A DNA stretch of 64,000 nt, taken from Sipunculus nudus (lineage: Eukaryota > Annelida > Sipuncula > Golfingiida > Sipunculidae). Made by a program: the position numbers and the translations under genes. Shown one piece after another: positions 44,643-56,600 of this stretch. Positions within the stretch are counted from its first letter, which is position 1; every line of letters begins with the position of its first letter. The notes beneath the pieces are model-generated. The model did not search any database, had not been told where the DNA came from, and saw nothing but the letters and a program-made list of their open reading frames with translations. The stretch lies in NCBI GenBank assembly GCA_026874595.1, contig CM049310.1, positions 30,009,558-30,073,557 on the forward strand, in the 5' to 3' direction.

Positions 44643-47600
44643 ATACCTTTCAGCTGATAGCAGTTTGACCTTGCCTCTCAAGCTTAACCTTAATTTTCAA
44701 CATGAGAATTCCACCCTGTGTCATGTGATCACTGCTGCTCAATCACTGCACACAAACCAAGATGAATGTCCAGTAGTAACCTCTCTTATTACATTTGGTG
44801 TTCATGGTGTAAGTTTAAGAACTGATAAGATGTCAGATATGTATGTAAGATTTGGTATGTATTTATATAAGAATTCTTCAAGCAACAGCTTGTGTAACAA
44901 TAAGAAGGGCATTGCAGTCTGTCTACCTGGTGTTCAGCTGAGCTGCGTGACAGCCTGGTACCGTAGTTACAGTTGGATAGTGTTTGTTATTCTGGTGACA
45001 AGAACATTTTTTATCACAGACAAGTTCAGGTACTTCGGAGTAACCATATATTGTATTGTTATGTGGTTAGATTTGATAATAATTCCTTGTAAATAAGAAA
45101 ATAATGTTTACTTTTAACTTGGTGATCAAAGTTTTAATTAAGGTGATTTTCCACAGTTGTATGATCACATTCCATGCTGGCCCATGGGAAATGCATTCAT
45201 CTTGTGTACTTGGTTTTCATCATTTAGCTCCTGTTGTATCTGTCTATATGAACAAGATGACGACATTTAATCATGTCCAGCTGTGTACTGAATACATTGA
45301 TAAACTGATTGAGTAATGGAAGCAGTAAGATTGAACATTGGTCTGGTTTTAGGTGAGCATTTTATACTTTAGAACACTGATTCACAAGGATGACACTTCA
45401 TCAAAGAGATGTCATATTTTCATCAGTTTCAGACAAAGTACAACAGTCTCATGTAAATGAAATGCATCCATTTTTAAATAAATAATTTAAAAATGAATAA
45501 TTCAATATGTATATTGTATTAATGTGATAGCTAAGTTGTTGTTTTACATTGCTTTAATAATTTTCATATAATAAAGAAATGGTAAATTATTAATTTATAT
45601 AATATAAATAACAACTGGCATATCACAATTTTACAATATTCATATGAAATGCATTAAAACACAAAAATAAGAAAGTATGTACAAAAAAACACTTCACCTT
45701 CCTCTAAATTCAAGAAAACTATTTTGTGAATTATAAAGGAAATTTTCTTCAGATGCCAATAATGAGCTTTCCATTGTTGAGTTACAAAGACACCAACATG
45801 ATAATTTCTTTGGTACATTCTCCTGTGATAAAATATATTATCCTTCAAGCAAATGTATGTATAATGTCAGCCCTTTCATTTCTCTTAAAAAAAATCAAAT
45901 TTCCCCCTAATATTTCACTAACAATACCTAATCATACATTAAATTTAAACTTTAATTACATCATATTTTGTATGTGTAGCATTCCTATCTCAAATGTGAT
46001 CAAATGTTCATATTTCAAGTCATCTAAAATTGACATTTTCCGCACATAGGTAATCTATATACACTTCATTGTTCACAAAACTTTAGTAAAAGCTTTGCTT
46101 AAATCCTTCCATAAACAGTATTGTTCATTACAATGGATAATGTTAAGTAACATTATTGGTTTCAAGTATGTGTTCCAAATTTGCATATACGTTATTGTAT
46201 TGAAGTGATTGTACTTTGTGATATCTGATACTTATTTTCAGACTTGTTACTTTTGCATTCCTATGGTGACAGTATTATCTCCTTAGTCACTAAGCTGGAC
46301 ATATAATCGCCATATTTATGATATAAAGAACTCACCTGTCAGACTGACAGATGTGCTGTGTGCAAGAGACATAAAGATCATGATTGATCTGTAATCTCAG
46401 GTCTTTTGAGATTTCTTGGTTTCCTTAATCCATAGACCACTGAACCTGGACAGTTTACTGAATTGGTTTCCAAAATATTCATATTGAAATGCTATTTTCT
46501 GAATTCAAAGTGTACAAGAATGTACTTGACTTAATTTTATTATTAATCCTTTTGTTAGGGACAGTGTCAAATTCTTGCTTCCAGCAATGTCAGAGCCACC
46601 TCATGAGTTGTTTCCACCTAAACATACACCAGGGTTGCTTTGAGGTGTATTGAAATGTTTGTTATCTATTAAATCTTGTAAGATTGTAGTGCAAAAATCA
46701 AATAAAAGTTCAATCAAAACAACACTTAGTGAGGAATTTATTATTAGAACAAGCAGTCAGTCTTATAAATCTAGTTCTTCACTGGTCAGATCAACACTGT
46801 AAAACCATGAAAGATATTTTGTAATTACAGCCTCCCAATAAATTGCCATATGAATGACCTTGGCTTTTTCAATAAATCTTTGTATGTACATGAGCAACCT
46901 TGACCACAAGCTTAAGGTCATTGAATGACCTTTTGTTTCAGTTTTATCATTTTGTTTTGCCTAGATAACCAGTATGATATATGCACAGTAATAATTATAA
47001 ATGCTAACTATAACCTCCAGGGGCATGCTTGCTTGTAATATTTTGGTCTGAAAATGTGGGCTTAGATTTCTTGACAGGTTTGCCTAAAAAAGTGTGGTTA
47101 CATTTAAATTTTCGAGTGAATGATCTTTCTTGCAAGTTTTATCAGACTGCCTATATATTTGCGTGATGGTTTTCATCGGTTTTATTGTTTTACACGGCAA
47201 GTTCATTGTGATTATATTTTTAAATGCTACTTACTGTTGCTCTATATATTAATTTGGACTGCTTTTAATTTAGTGGTATATGGTCTTAGGGAAAGTACAA
47301 ATGACACCAGTCATATTAACAGAACGGAAGAGTTTATTTTCAACTCTAATAATTTATTTTGATCACATAGATATTTGCTTTCTCATAATGAGCCTCGCTA
47401 CTTATTACAAAAAATGCACAAACTTCCAAAGCGATACAAAAGCCTAAGAAAATATAATATTTGTGCACTGACACTGGCATGTTAAGTATATATAAACAAT
47501 TTGTAGCAAGATATTTATTAGGAATATGTATTAACCTGCAAAACCACAATATACCAATTAGTGAGCCCCGATTCTGACTTATTTTTTTTCTTCTAAATAA

Positions 47601-49100
47601 TGCATTTCTGCATAATGAGCTAGAATGACCTATCAGCATGAGGTATGGAAAAGTGCTGAAACAAAATAGCTCGCTTTTGCCAGTCACAGGGTAAGATCAT
47701 GATTGTGTGGGGTACCAGTCTAGTAATCAGTATGGTGTGGGGTACCAGTCTAGTTCTCAGCAGGTCTTCAGACCTGGGCCTGCTGGAGCAAGTGCACAGA
47801 TATTATTCTCAAGCTTTATAAAATATATTATGTAAGGAAATATACTTACAGGCATTTTAATTTTGGAATGAGATCTTAAGTTTAATTACACACTGTCCCA
47901 CTCTGCAAAGTGGTTTAATTTAGATCTGTAGTTTGACACACAGTGTAACAATCATGTGAATATGTGATGTCTCATTGGTCTGAACATGGAACAACAGGTT
48001 TCTATGTTTTCATTCTCTCTGAAGGTATCCTGTGTATCTGAAGTAAGATACAACTGATTATAGATAAGGTCATGTACAGGACTTCAGTGACCAAATTATT
48101 GTGATCAAAACAAAATTTTATAGAGTAAAGTTTAGTTGTAAATGTGGGTATAACTTAAGTAATGTGTCGCTGTTTAAACTGTTATCAGGTCTTTGGATAT
48201 ATAAAACATTATTAACGTTTTATGCACCATATTTTCCTTAAACTTTCTCACTCATCTCAGTGACATTTAGGCTATAAATCTTTCTATAGCTTTAACATAA
48301 TTGTATGAACTGTTCATTGTCAGAGCTGAACATGAATTATATTGCATTTTAATTATCAGTGCACTTGCCAATCCACCAACAGCAGGCACAGTTTGTGTCA
48401 TGTGACATTATGCAAATTAACTAAAGGACCATTTTGTTTGCAAGGGGTATATTGTTGATATCATTCTTGTTAATCACAACTCATATAACCTTATAGGACA
48501 GTTGCTATTATATTTGCTATTATATATAACAGAGAAATTGATAAAACCCTGGGTTGTATATTGGTTCATGGCCCAAAACTGGACACTTGTTCAGCTATTT
48601 TATTGTGACATATTTTCAATAAATTTATTGCCTGCAGTGTCCCATTTATTTTCTGTTCATTGAAGAAAAAATGATAGCTGTCTGGAGTATGTGGCTGTAT
48701 GTGAAAATTGCAGTAGTTGTTTTATTGACTTTGTAATAGTGTCAGAGTGTAGCCGTTAATATCAAATATGATAGCTGCCTGGAGTATGTTGCTGAATGTC
48801 AGGGTGGCATTAGATATAGTTTCATTATTACTAAGTTTGAAATCATGTCAGTGGCAATGAACAATGTTTCAAAACAACATAACTGTTAGACTTGTCCCTC
48901 ATATATGGCTCGGCTGACAAAATTGCATATGAGCAGAATGAAAGACCCTCTGTCCAGCCGGATGTCCATTGACAATCCAAAGAATCCAAATGCAACAAGG
49001 ACTCCTACATCTGGTCTCCCTGGGATACATTCATTTACATAAAACTGAAATTGATCCTTACAGTTTGCTTTTCATCAGGTTATCTCTGCTTGAGAATAAA
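44643..49100. other. intergenic AT-rich sequence
   Basis: No gene supported. A 143-codon + frame at 44665-45096 lacks recognisable domains and has AT-rich, non-coding-like composition. An AATAAA at 46701 followed by an A-rich stretch could end a long DENND1 transcript. Confidence 0.4.
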
Positions 49101-50430
49101 CGGTTGTTCATTATACAGCCTACAGTTTACAGCTCTTTTGACCATAATAACGCCTACAGCTTACAGTTCTGTTGACCATGATACAGCCTGCAGTTTACAG
49201 CTCTATTGACAATGATACAGCCTACAGTTCACAGCTCTGTTAAACATATAACAGCCTACAGCTTACAGCTCTGTTGACATTGATATCGCCTACAGTTTCC
49301 AGCTCAGTTGACCTTGATACAGCCTTTATTTAACAGCTCTGTTGGCCAACAGTTGTTCTGCTGACCATATTACGGATTACTGTTTACAGCTCTATTGACC
49401 ATGATGCGGCCTCATTTTTACATCTCTATTGACCATGATACAGCCTCATTTACAGCTCTTATGACCATGATTAAGGCCTACAGCTGACAGCTGATCATGA
49501 TACGGCCTACAGCTCTGTTGACCATGATACAGCCTATATTTTACAGATTTGTTGACTGTGATAGGGCCTACAGTTTAGTTCTGCTGACCATGATACAGAT
49601 TACAGTTGGTTTGACCATGATATTGGCCTACAGTTTACAGCTGTTGACCATGATATGGCCTTAAGTTTTCAGCCGTGTTACCATGAAACAGCCTACAGCT
49701 CTGCTAATACAGCCGTCAGCTAACAGCTCTGTCAACCATGCTAGGCCCTATATTTTACAGATCTGTTGACCGTGATAGGACTACAGTTTAGTTCTGCTGA
49801 CCATGATACAGCCTACAGTTTACAGCTTTGTTGACCATGACAGGCCTACAGTTTTACAACTCTGTTGACCATGATATGACCTAGTTTCCAGCACTGTTGA
49901 CCATGATATACCTATAGTTTAAAGCTGTTGACCATGATAATGGCCTACAGTTTAGTTCTGCTGACAATGATATGGATTATAGTTTACAGCTCTGTTTACA
50001 ATGATACAGCCTACAGCTATGTTGACCATGATATGGCCTACAGCTTGCAGCTCTGTTGAACATGAAAAGGCCAAACAATGTGGAGCATTGTGGTGTGTAA
50101 TGGCAAAGGTGCCGGACTTGTGATTCAGTATCACGGGTTCACTTCTGCACAAAGAACCTAAAGCAAGGTGTCAGTACTGTGCTTATGTCCACCCAGCATT
50201 ACAAACGGGCACTGGATTCAGTACCATCTGCGTATGACAGACCTTAGCAAACCTTAAAGCCATGTGTGGGCTGTGCAAGGTCCCCAGGGAGCTAACACTG
50301 AGAAGTTAATTGTACAGTCTTCTGAGCCAGAAACTGGTAAGGGGACTTACAACCTGCAACTTGTAATTTTAACTTTAACAACTCTGTTGACCATGACAAT
50401 GCCTACAGTTAACAGCTCTGTTTAAAATGG
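49100..50430. repeat. minisatellite, about 35-bp unit, interrupted by a SINE
   Basis: Dozens of diverged copies of cagctctgttgaccatgata followed by cagcctacagttta, with unit length varying from about 25 to 45 bases. The array is broken at about 50075-50380 by a tRNA-like SINE and resumes for one to two units afterwards. Confidence 0.88.
50075..50380 (+). mobile_element. tRNA-derived SINE
   Basis: It contains an A-box-like TGGCAAAGGTGCCGG (50101-50115) and a B-box-like GGTTCACTTCT (50136-50146) at tRNA-like spacing. A non-tRNA body follows (cccagcattacaaacgggca; gggctgtgcaaggtcccc) and it ends taattttaac. It sits cleanly inside a minisatellite. This is a polymerase III promoter-type retroposon rather than a functional tRNA gene; clear target duplications were not established. 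Confidence 0.55.
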
Positions 50431-53400
50431 TCTTGCAAATGAAAATATAACACCTGAACCTGGATTCATATATTTATTAACATTTTCATGATGCAGTAAT
50501 AAAAATAAAGACCAAGTACAGGTATACACAATGGCAGACAGAGGCCAAGAGTTCACATTAATCTATTAAATGTGGGTGTAATAGCGTACAGAGAGATGAA
50601 TACACTGATACAGGCAGCCTGTGTGTATGAAAGAAGGAAAGACAATATTACAAATGACATAAGAATCTTCAACATTCATTGCCCTCCACTGTAGGTAACA
50701 CTAACCATTTCCCAAACTTACTTAGTTTAAACTATCCTCATAATTTGTATATGAGCATTATGAGGATAGTCTAAACTGGCTGAGGTTCTATAATTTGTGT
50801 GCAAATTCTAGTTCCTGGTCTTCTGTTACATTCAATAAAAGTAATTAACATGACATCATGTTACTCAGTTTTGAGTTAATGCACAGTTCCTGTGCTTGGG
50901 TCAGGAAAATCACTCCTGATCCACTGTTCTCTAAAACCTTCTTAAAAAGAGACATTTACTATTCATACTTGATTCCCTGTTTGCCAAACATTTCTGAATG
51001 GCAAATTGGTTATCTATTTTAAATCAAATATTTAATGTCTATAACTGTTCCTCTACTTTATACTGAGTTATCTTGGTATATTTAATTGCCAACTAAAATT
51101 AAATTGTCTGTATCAGTCTATATGTGGGTCGGTATCTTTCTGATGAACAGACAAAGACACACAACTCACTTATCTGAATAATACTGTTAGCGAGATGAAA
51201 CTCGGCTCAAACCAGGCTCTTTTAATATTCATGCCAAAACCAGACATTTTTATAACACAGGGGATGCACCCAGTAACCTGCCTTTCACTGTATCCCTGTT
51301 TTTTTTTTTTTTACACTGGTACATTAAGTTCTTGGGTACACAATATGTTATAATGTTACCTATACTACTTTTATCTTAACAATAAGTTTTAAAATAACAC
51401 TATTATTCTGATGCTGCTTTCTCTGTATTTTGTGGACCACTTGAACTGAAGATGTACAGAGAATATGAAACAAATAAGCACTGAGGATGGACGATGCATC
51501 CTGTAATATTGTAGAGATTAAATATTTCATTCAACAGTCACCTCTCTGCCCCCTTAAAAGCCATCAACTATTTCCACTTTTTAAAATTTTATGAGAACAA
51601 GGCAATCTAAACATACCTGGTACCTGTATTTTCACACACAAATCATACGGGAATGAACTTTCAAAAACCTGTTTCCATGTAGTAAATCAATTTCATGCAC
51701 AAGCATATTCACTTTTAAAATATTTTATATTCATTAGTTTTCAAATTAATTTCAATTTAATGCATTTGTAAACATTTATACCAAAGAAACAAGGCTTTGG
51801 ATGGAGGAATAAAGCTTGTAAGGTGACTTTCTTGTGCTACATGTCCTGAGCCCTGAGCCGGTCCCTGTGGCTTGGAGAAGATTGGTTATATATTCCTTCA
51901 TGCTGCCTAACATGGTCTATCAACTCTTTCAACTGCGGCAACCACATGTCGATCTACAAAACTCCTGCTTTGCTGGAGTTACAACATCTGCCTACAGTAC
52001 ATATGGAAAGGGGAAAACGTTAATGGACTGATGTTCCCCACTAAGAAGACACATTGTATGCATAGGCACTCTTACTCTCCAGAAGGCTTGCTATTTACAT
52101 CCTCCAAAACAGATGCTCAATCACACTGTGTGATGCCAGAAAGAAAAAAAATATGCTAGGGCTGAAGACATTTAATTAACATTTTAAATTGTGAAAAAAA
52201 TTTTACATAATGTGATTTGTAGTTAATGTACTAAATAATAGTTGGCTAGAATAATGTCTTCCCAAGGTGTAATGATAAGTCAGGGCCTGATACACATTGC
52301 AATTAGCTGCTACTGATTTATACACAATAAATTATATATAAGGCAGTTTAGCTTCTGAGACAATGTTATTTCTGGTTAACTGAAACAATGTTCGCTCGTA
52401 AAACTTTATATCCTAAGTATGATTAAAATTGAATGTTCATCCTGTTGGTACCTGTACGCATAAGGGATGGCTGATAATTCACCTGAAAATACCAATTAAA
52501 TGATTTATTTTTTTAATAAAGATACTATTCAACTTGTTCCAGGTTTCACTTTACCTGCTTAAACGGTGCTATGAGAATTGTTACATGTCTGATGTCAATA
52601 CAAACCGGATTAAATAGCATCGTCAACATATCCATACGGGGACATTTACAATACTGTTATGGTTTTTGACTTTGTATCATTGCTAGTAAGTGATTTTATA
52701 CAGTATGTACGCCAGTACAGACAAAAACAATACAGGTGCATGGAATGTAGCAAAAGGGGTAAGAGGTGACCAGCAAGTTGTATTGACCATGATGTAAGCA
52801 GATTTATCCAGAGATGTAATATTTGTACTGGGAAATCATTTACAGGGTAGTGAACACATTACATGGGATACAGTTTTATATTTACAAAATATTGTTATTA
52901 ACACACAGTCTGACAAGCAGGTAAAAACATAATCCATCTGCACATTTTGGACTCTAGCACTGTTGGCTTTATATGGCAGTACATCTACCACCTTAGCTAC
53001 CTCTACATGGACATAATCCAAGCTGGATTTGTACAAAAATATCCTTCAAACTCCTGCTGTTCCTCTCTGCCATGTACCACTTAATACTTTACTGGGCATG
53101 CATACATCCGTATTTGGAGTGCCATGCAAAAGTAACTAAAATGGCACAGAAACTGAACCATTTGACTCTACAACTCTTATCAGCATTGACCATATACTGG
53201 AGATTACAAACTTAATATTTCAATGGCCAGCATTGTGAACTATTTACTGTTGTACATATTAAAATCCTGGCACTCTATTTTACATTACTCTTACACAACT
53301 GATGACTTCATTTCTGCTTACTGGATATAAACAGAGGAACTATGTTGGCAATCCTCATAGATCTGTACACTGGAGGTCTCTTAGGCTTTATACCCAGCTT

Positions 53401-53621
53401 ACTTTTTCATAACCTGTGAAAAAGCAACTTTACCAACTGAGTTGGATGATATTTCTATATATTATATTATATATTTTATACAGTCATTTTGTATTCTGTA
53501 AAATACTTTTTTTTAGAAAACACTGAGTCACTCTTTCCTCCTGGCACAACAAATGTACAAGACTAATATTAAAACTCATGATCCCATGGTGAATATGACC
53601 TTGACCTTTTGGAGGTCGTCT
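50431..53621 (-). other. probable SRRT 3' UTR and flank
   Basis: No coding sequence found. AT-rich with a T-run at about 51299-51312. Part of it may be the SRRT 3' UTR. Confidence 0.35.
50473..50478 (-). promoter_or_regulatory. candidate poly(A) signal of SRRT
   Basis: TTTATT on the + strand (AATAAA on -), just before the minisatellite region when read along SRRT. It would imply a 3' UTR of about 3.1 kb. TTTATT at 52504 is a nearer alternative. Confidence 0.25.
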
Positions 53622-53694
53622 TTAAAATATGTCAAGGTCATCAGGTGCATCAAGATCCCTGTATTCTATGATGCTGCGAGGGTCCGCTCTTCCT
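53622..53694 (-). CDS. SRRT: SRRT terminal coding exon
   Basis: Acceptor gttttgacag; it encodes [20 protein letters not shown] and DIF, then TAA at 53624-53622. The human C-terminus is [21 protein letters not shown], so the cap-binding-complex-contacting tail is intact. Confidence 0.96.
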
Positions 53695-56600
53695 CTGTCA
53701 AAACAAAAACACGATAGTGGGATAATGGGGACTTACTCTGCATGTCATTAAAATTATACATTTGTAATACTAACTTCAGAATTTCTCTTACAATTTTGAG
53801 CAATGCATATTTTTATCTATAGATTGCTCAATATACAGTCTTATGAACGACATAACAGTACACAATAAGTTGTTTGCAAAACAGACATCTGGTTAAGCAT
53901 CTTGTTAAAGTCTGAGGTTAAAGTGGAGTGGAAGAAGAAATGGTTTGTTTTAAAAGAAAGTAGGCTTCATCACCATGTTCTCCACACCAGGTCAGTTTAC
54001 ACATATTACTTTTGTTCAAGTATTCATAAATAATACATCTGGCATACTCATTCCCTTATGGTGATAAATTATTACTAATTACAGATGCTGAAGTCTTAGA
54101 TTTATGCTTGCTAGACTGTGTTTGAAATTTCTTAAAAGTCATCACAGGAACTTCCGCCTTTTACTTTAACAACTGTTTAAACAGTTTTATGTCAATGTTA
54201 TGTACATGCAACTACCCTTCACTATGTGCTAAAACAATACATATTGTGTGCTTAAAACACTTTTATATATGAAAGACATCAGAAAATAATATTCACAGGT
54301 GCAGCATTCAATGAAGAATAGCTGAATATTAACAAGTGCACCGCAAATGTACATGATACGCCCGTCATGTATCTGGTGACCTCTGACCTCATTAAATATG
54401 CGTGAATTTTGATGAGAAGGTAATTCAGGTGAGAACTCTATTGATAAATATGTATAATGAGTTTCATGAAAATCCACAGGAATTTAGGTCAGTCACCAAG
54501 GTGCCTCCAAAGTGCGGTGACTTGTGGCCTCATTAAATGTGCAAGGATTTTGCTGGAAATTAAACTTAGACAAGATATTTTATTAACAATTCTGATGAGT
54601 TTTATCAAAATCCTTCATATTCTTCATAAGTTATTGCGGGGACACCACTAAGTAGCCTAGTGACCCGTGACCTTATTAAATATGTGTGGATGTTGCCCAT
54701 AATTGAACTCATGCGAGATAATCTGTTGATAAGTAGTTATGGTGGGTTTCGTGAAAATCCATGAAAGCTCCATTAAGTTATCACTGCAAAACTAAAAGTA
54801 AACAGACATATGGACAGACAAACAGTGGGTATATACCATAATACTCCCGTCATATGACGGGCATATAATAAAGTTGAATGAAAGTGTTTAATCCAGTCAT
54901 TATAATATTTCATGTGCCTGTGATGTCATTCTGGTCCTTTAATCAAGTGATCTTTCACCTGTGAGCAGATGTTATCGTTATTAAAATGATCACAAAAACA
55001 ACAACTGGTTCATATATTCACCTGTCTCTCCTTGGTAAAAAGTTTTCTCGGTGGTTTCTGTTGTCACGGCGAAACATGTCCGGGCCTCCGTGCCCTTGGT
55101 AACGGGGAGATGTATGGAACCCACCACCTGAAACAACATTCCTGGTATCAGTGTTTGCTATTTCCTTAACAGCACTATGCATACAGGCAAATATCTTAAT
55201 TTCAATGGAGCTTCAAAAATTGTCTCTGATGATCAAACACTAAAATATGATTTTGGATTAAAAAAAGCAGTCACACTGAATTGAACATTATCAGACCACT
55301 GATAAACAGTATCGGAACATCATTCATCATATATCTAAATTTGAGAACTGAAATCAAAACTTTATAGTAGAAACTGTCATAAAAAGAAAATCACCAGATG
55401 TTATGAAGACTGATTTATGTTCCTGAGTATAATAAGTTACACCATTTAATTATAACATTGGCAAACTAGGGATGGATATTGTGAAGCAGAATACACAGTA
55501 TGTTTATTAAGCAGCTACAAGTGTTTGCCACATCCTCTCTAGCACGTAAACTGCAAATGTTTGATGAGCCTATGCCTGTTGAAGGCATTTCTTACTTGAA
55601 TGTTCATCTGAAGTCAACAATTTCACGCAAGATGTTTGTCCAACGAACGCTTTGTAATTTACCAGCACCTGATCCTGAGCAGACTAATGCCACAGACTTT
55701 TTTAATGTTTATCATCATACAGGATCTTGGCTGACAAGGTTATCAATACATCAATCAATGCAAAAGGACTGATGATCATCAGTGGCTCCGACAAGAATCA
55801 AAACAATTACTGATGAATTAATGTTAATGAAGAATTGATATGATTATCAATGGCTCTGACACAAGAATTGAAATGATTATCAATGGCTCTGACAAAGGTT
55901 GATGAAACAATGATACACTATACAGAGGTACAATGAACAAAACATATTTTTTTAATTTTCTTAATTTGTATCATACAGGAAACACTGCAATAAAGATTGT
56001 GAATTTTAAGTGCTATGTAGGCCTATTTGTCGGCTTCATTAGTATATTGATCTCTCATCCATATGGCTGTCAGATACTTTCATGTGGGTACATTTTACAG
56101 ACTCATATCATATGAACATATCAATATTTTTTTCAATAACACATTATCAATGTTCACACTTCTGCTGACAGAAAGGCCTATATTATGATTTAGCCATACA
56201 ACACAAACTGCTGATAAACAAGGGTGCTACACATACAACACAAACTACTGTTTCACAAGGGCGAAACACATACAACACAACAAGCCACCCTTCTGAATAC
56301 ACACCTCTATTACGACGGTTATCTTCAAGTAGAGGCGTCATGTGATCAACAAGCAGGATATGAAAATAAAAGACAGATCTCATCAGAATAACTAAATTTT
56401 TGTGGGGAAATAAGACTGATCTTGTCAGCGCAGCTCTCACTAGCTGAGATAATAAAAAACAACTCAACAACCCTTCTCATCAGCGCAGATCTCAATTCAT
56501 TAAGAGACCCCATACTGCAGGGTTTGTAATGGTGCATTTCAAGTATGTGTTTTTCTTTTTGAGATACAAAGCTTTATTATCAAATGTTCAAATGCATGGA

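Noticed and set aside
44665-45096. 143-codon open frame
   Set aside because: No recognisable domain, no splice context and AT-driven residue composition; likely chance in intergenic DNA.
50101-50150. Possible functional tRNA gene
   Set aside because: Only A- and B-box similarity is present; a cloverleaf with proper acceptor pairing is not evident and a long unrelated body follows, as in a SINE.
49100-50430. Regular repeats considered as a CRISPR-like array
   Set aside because: Unit length varies, units are adjacent without unique spacers, and the window is clearly eukaryotic.
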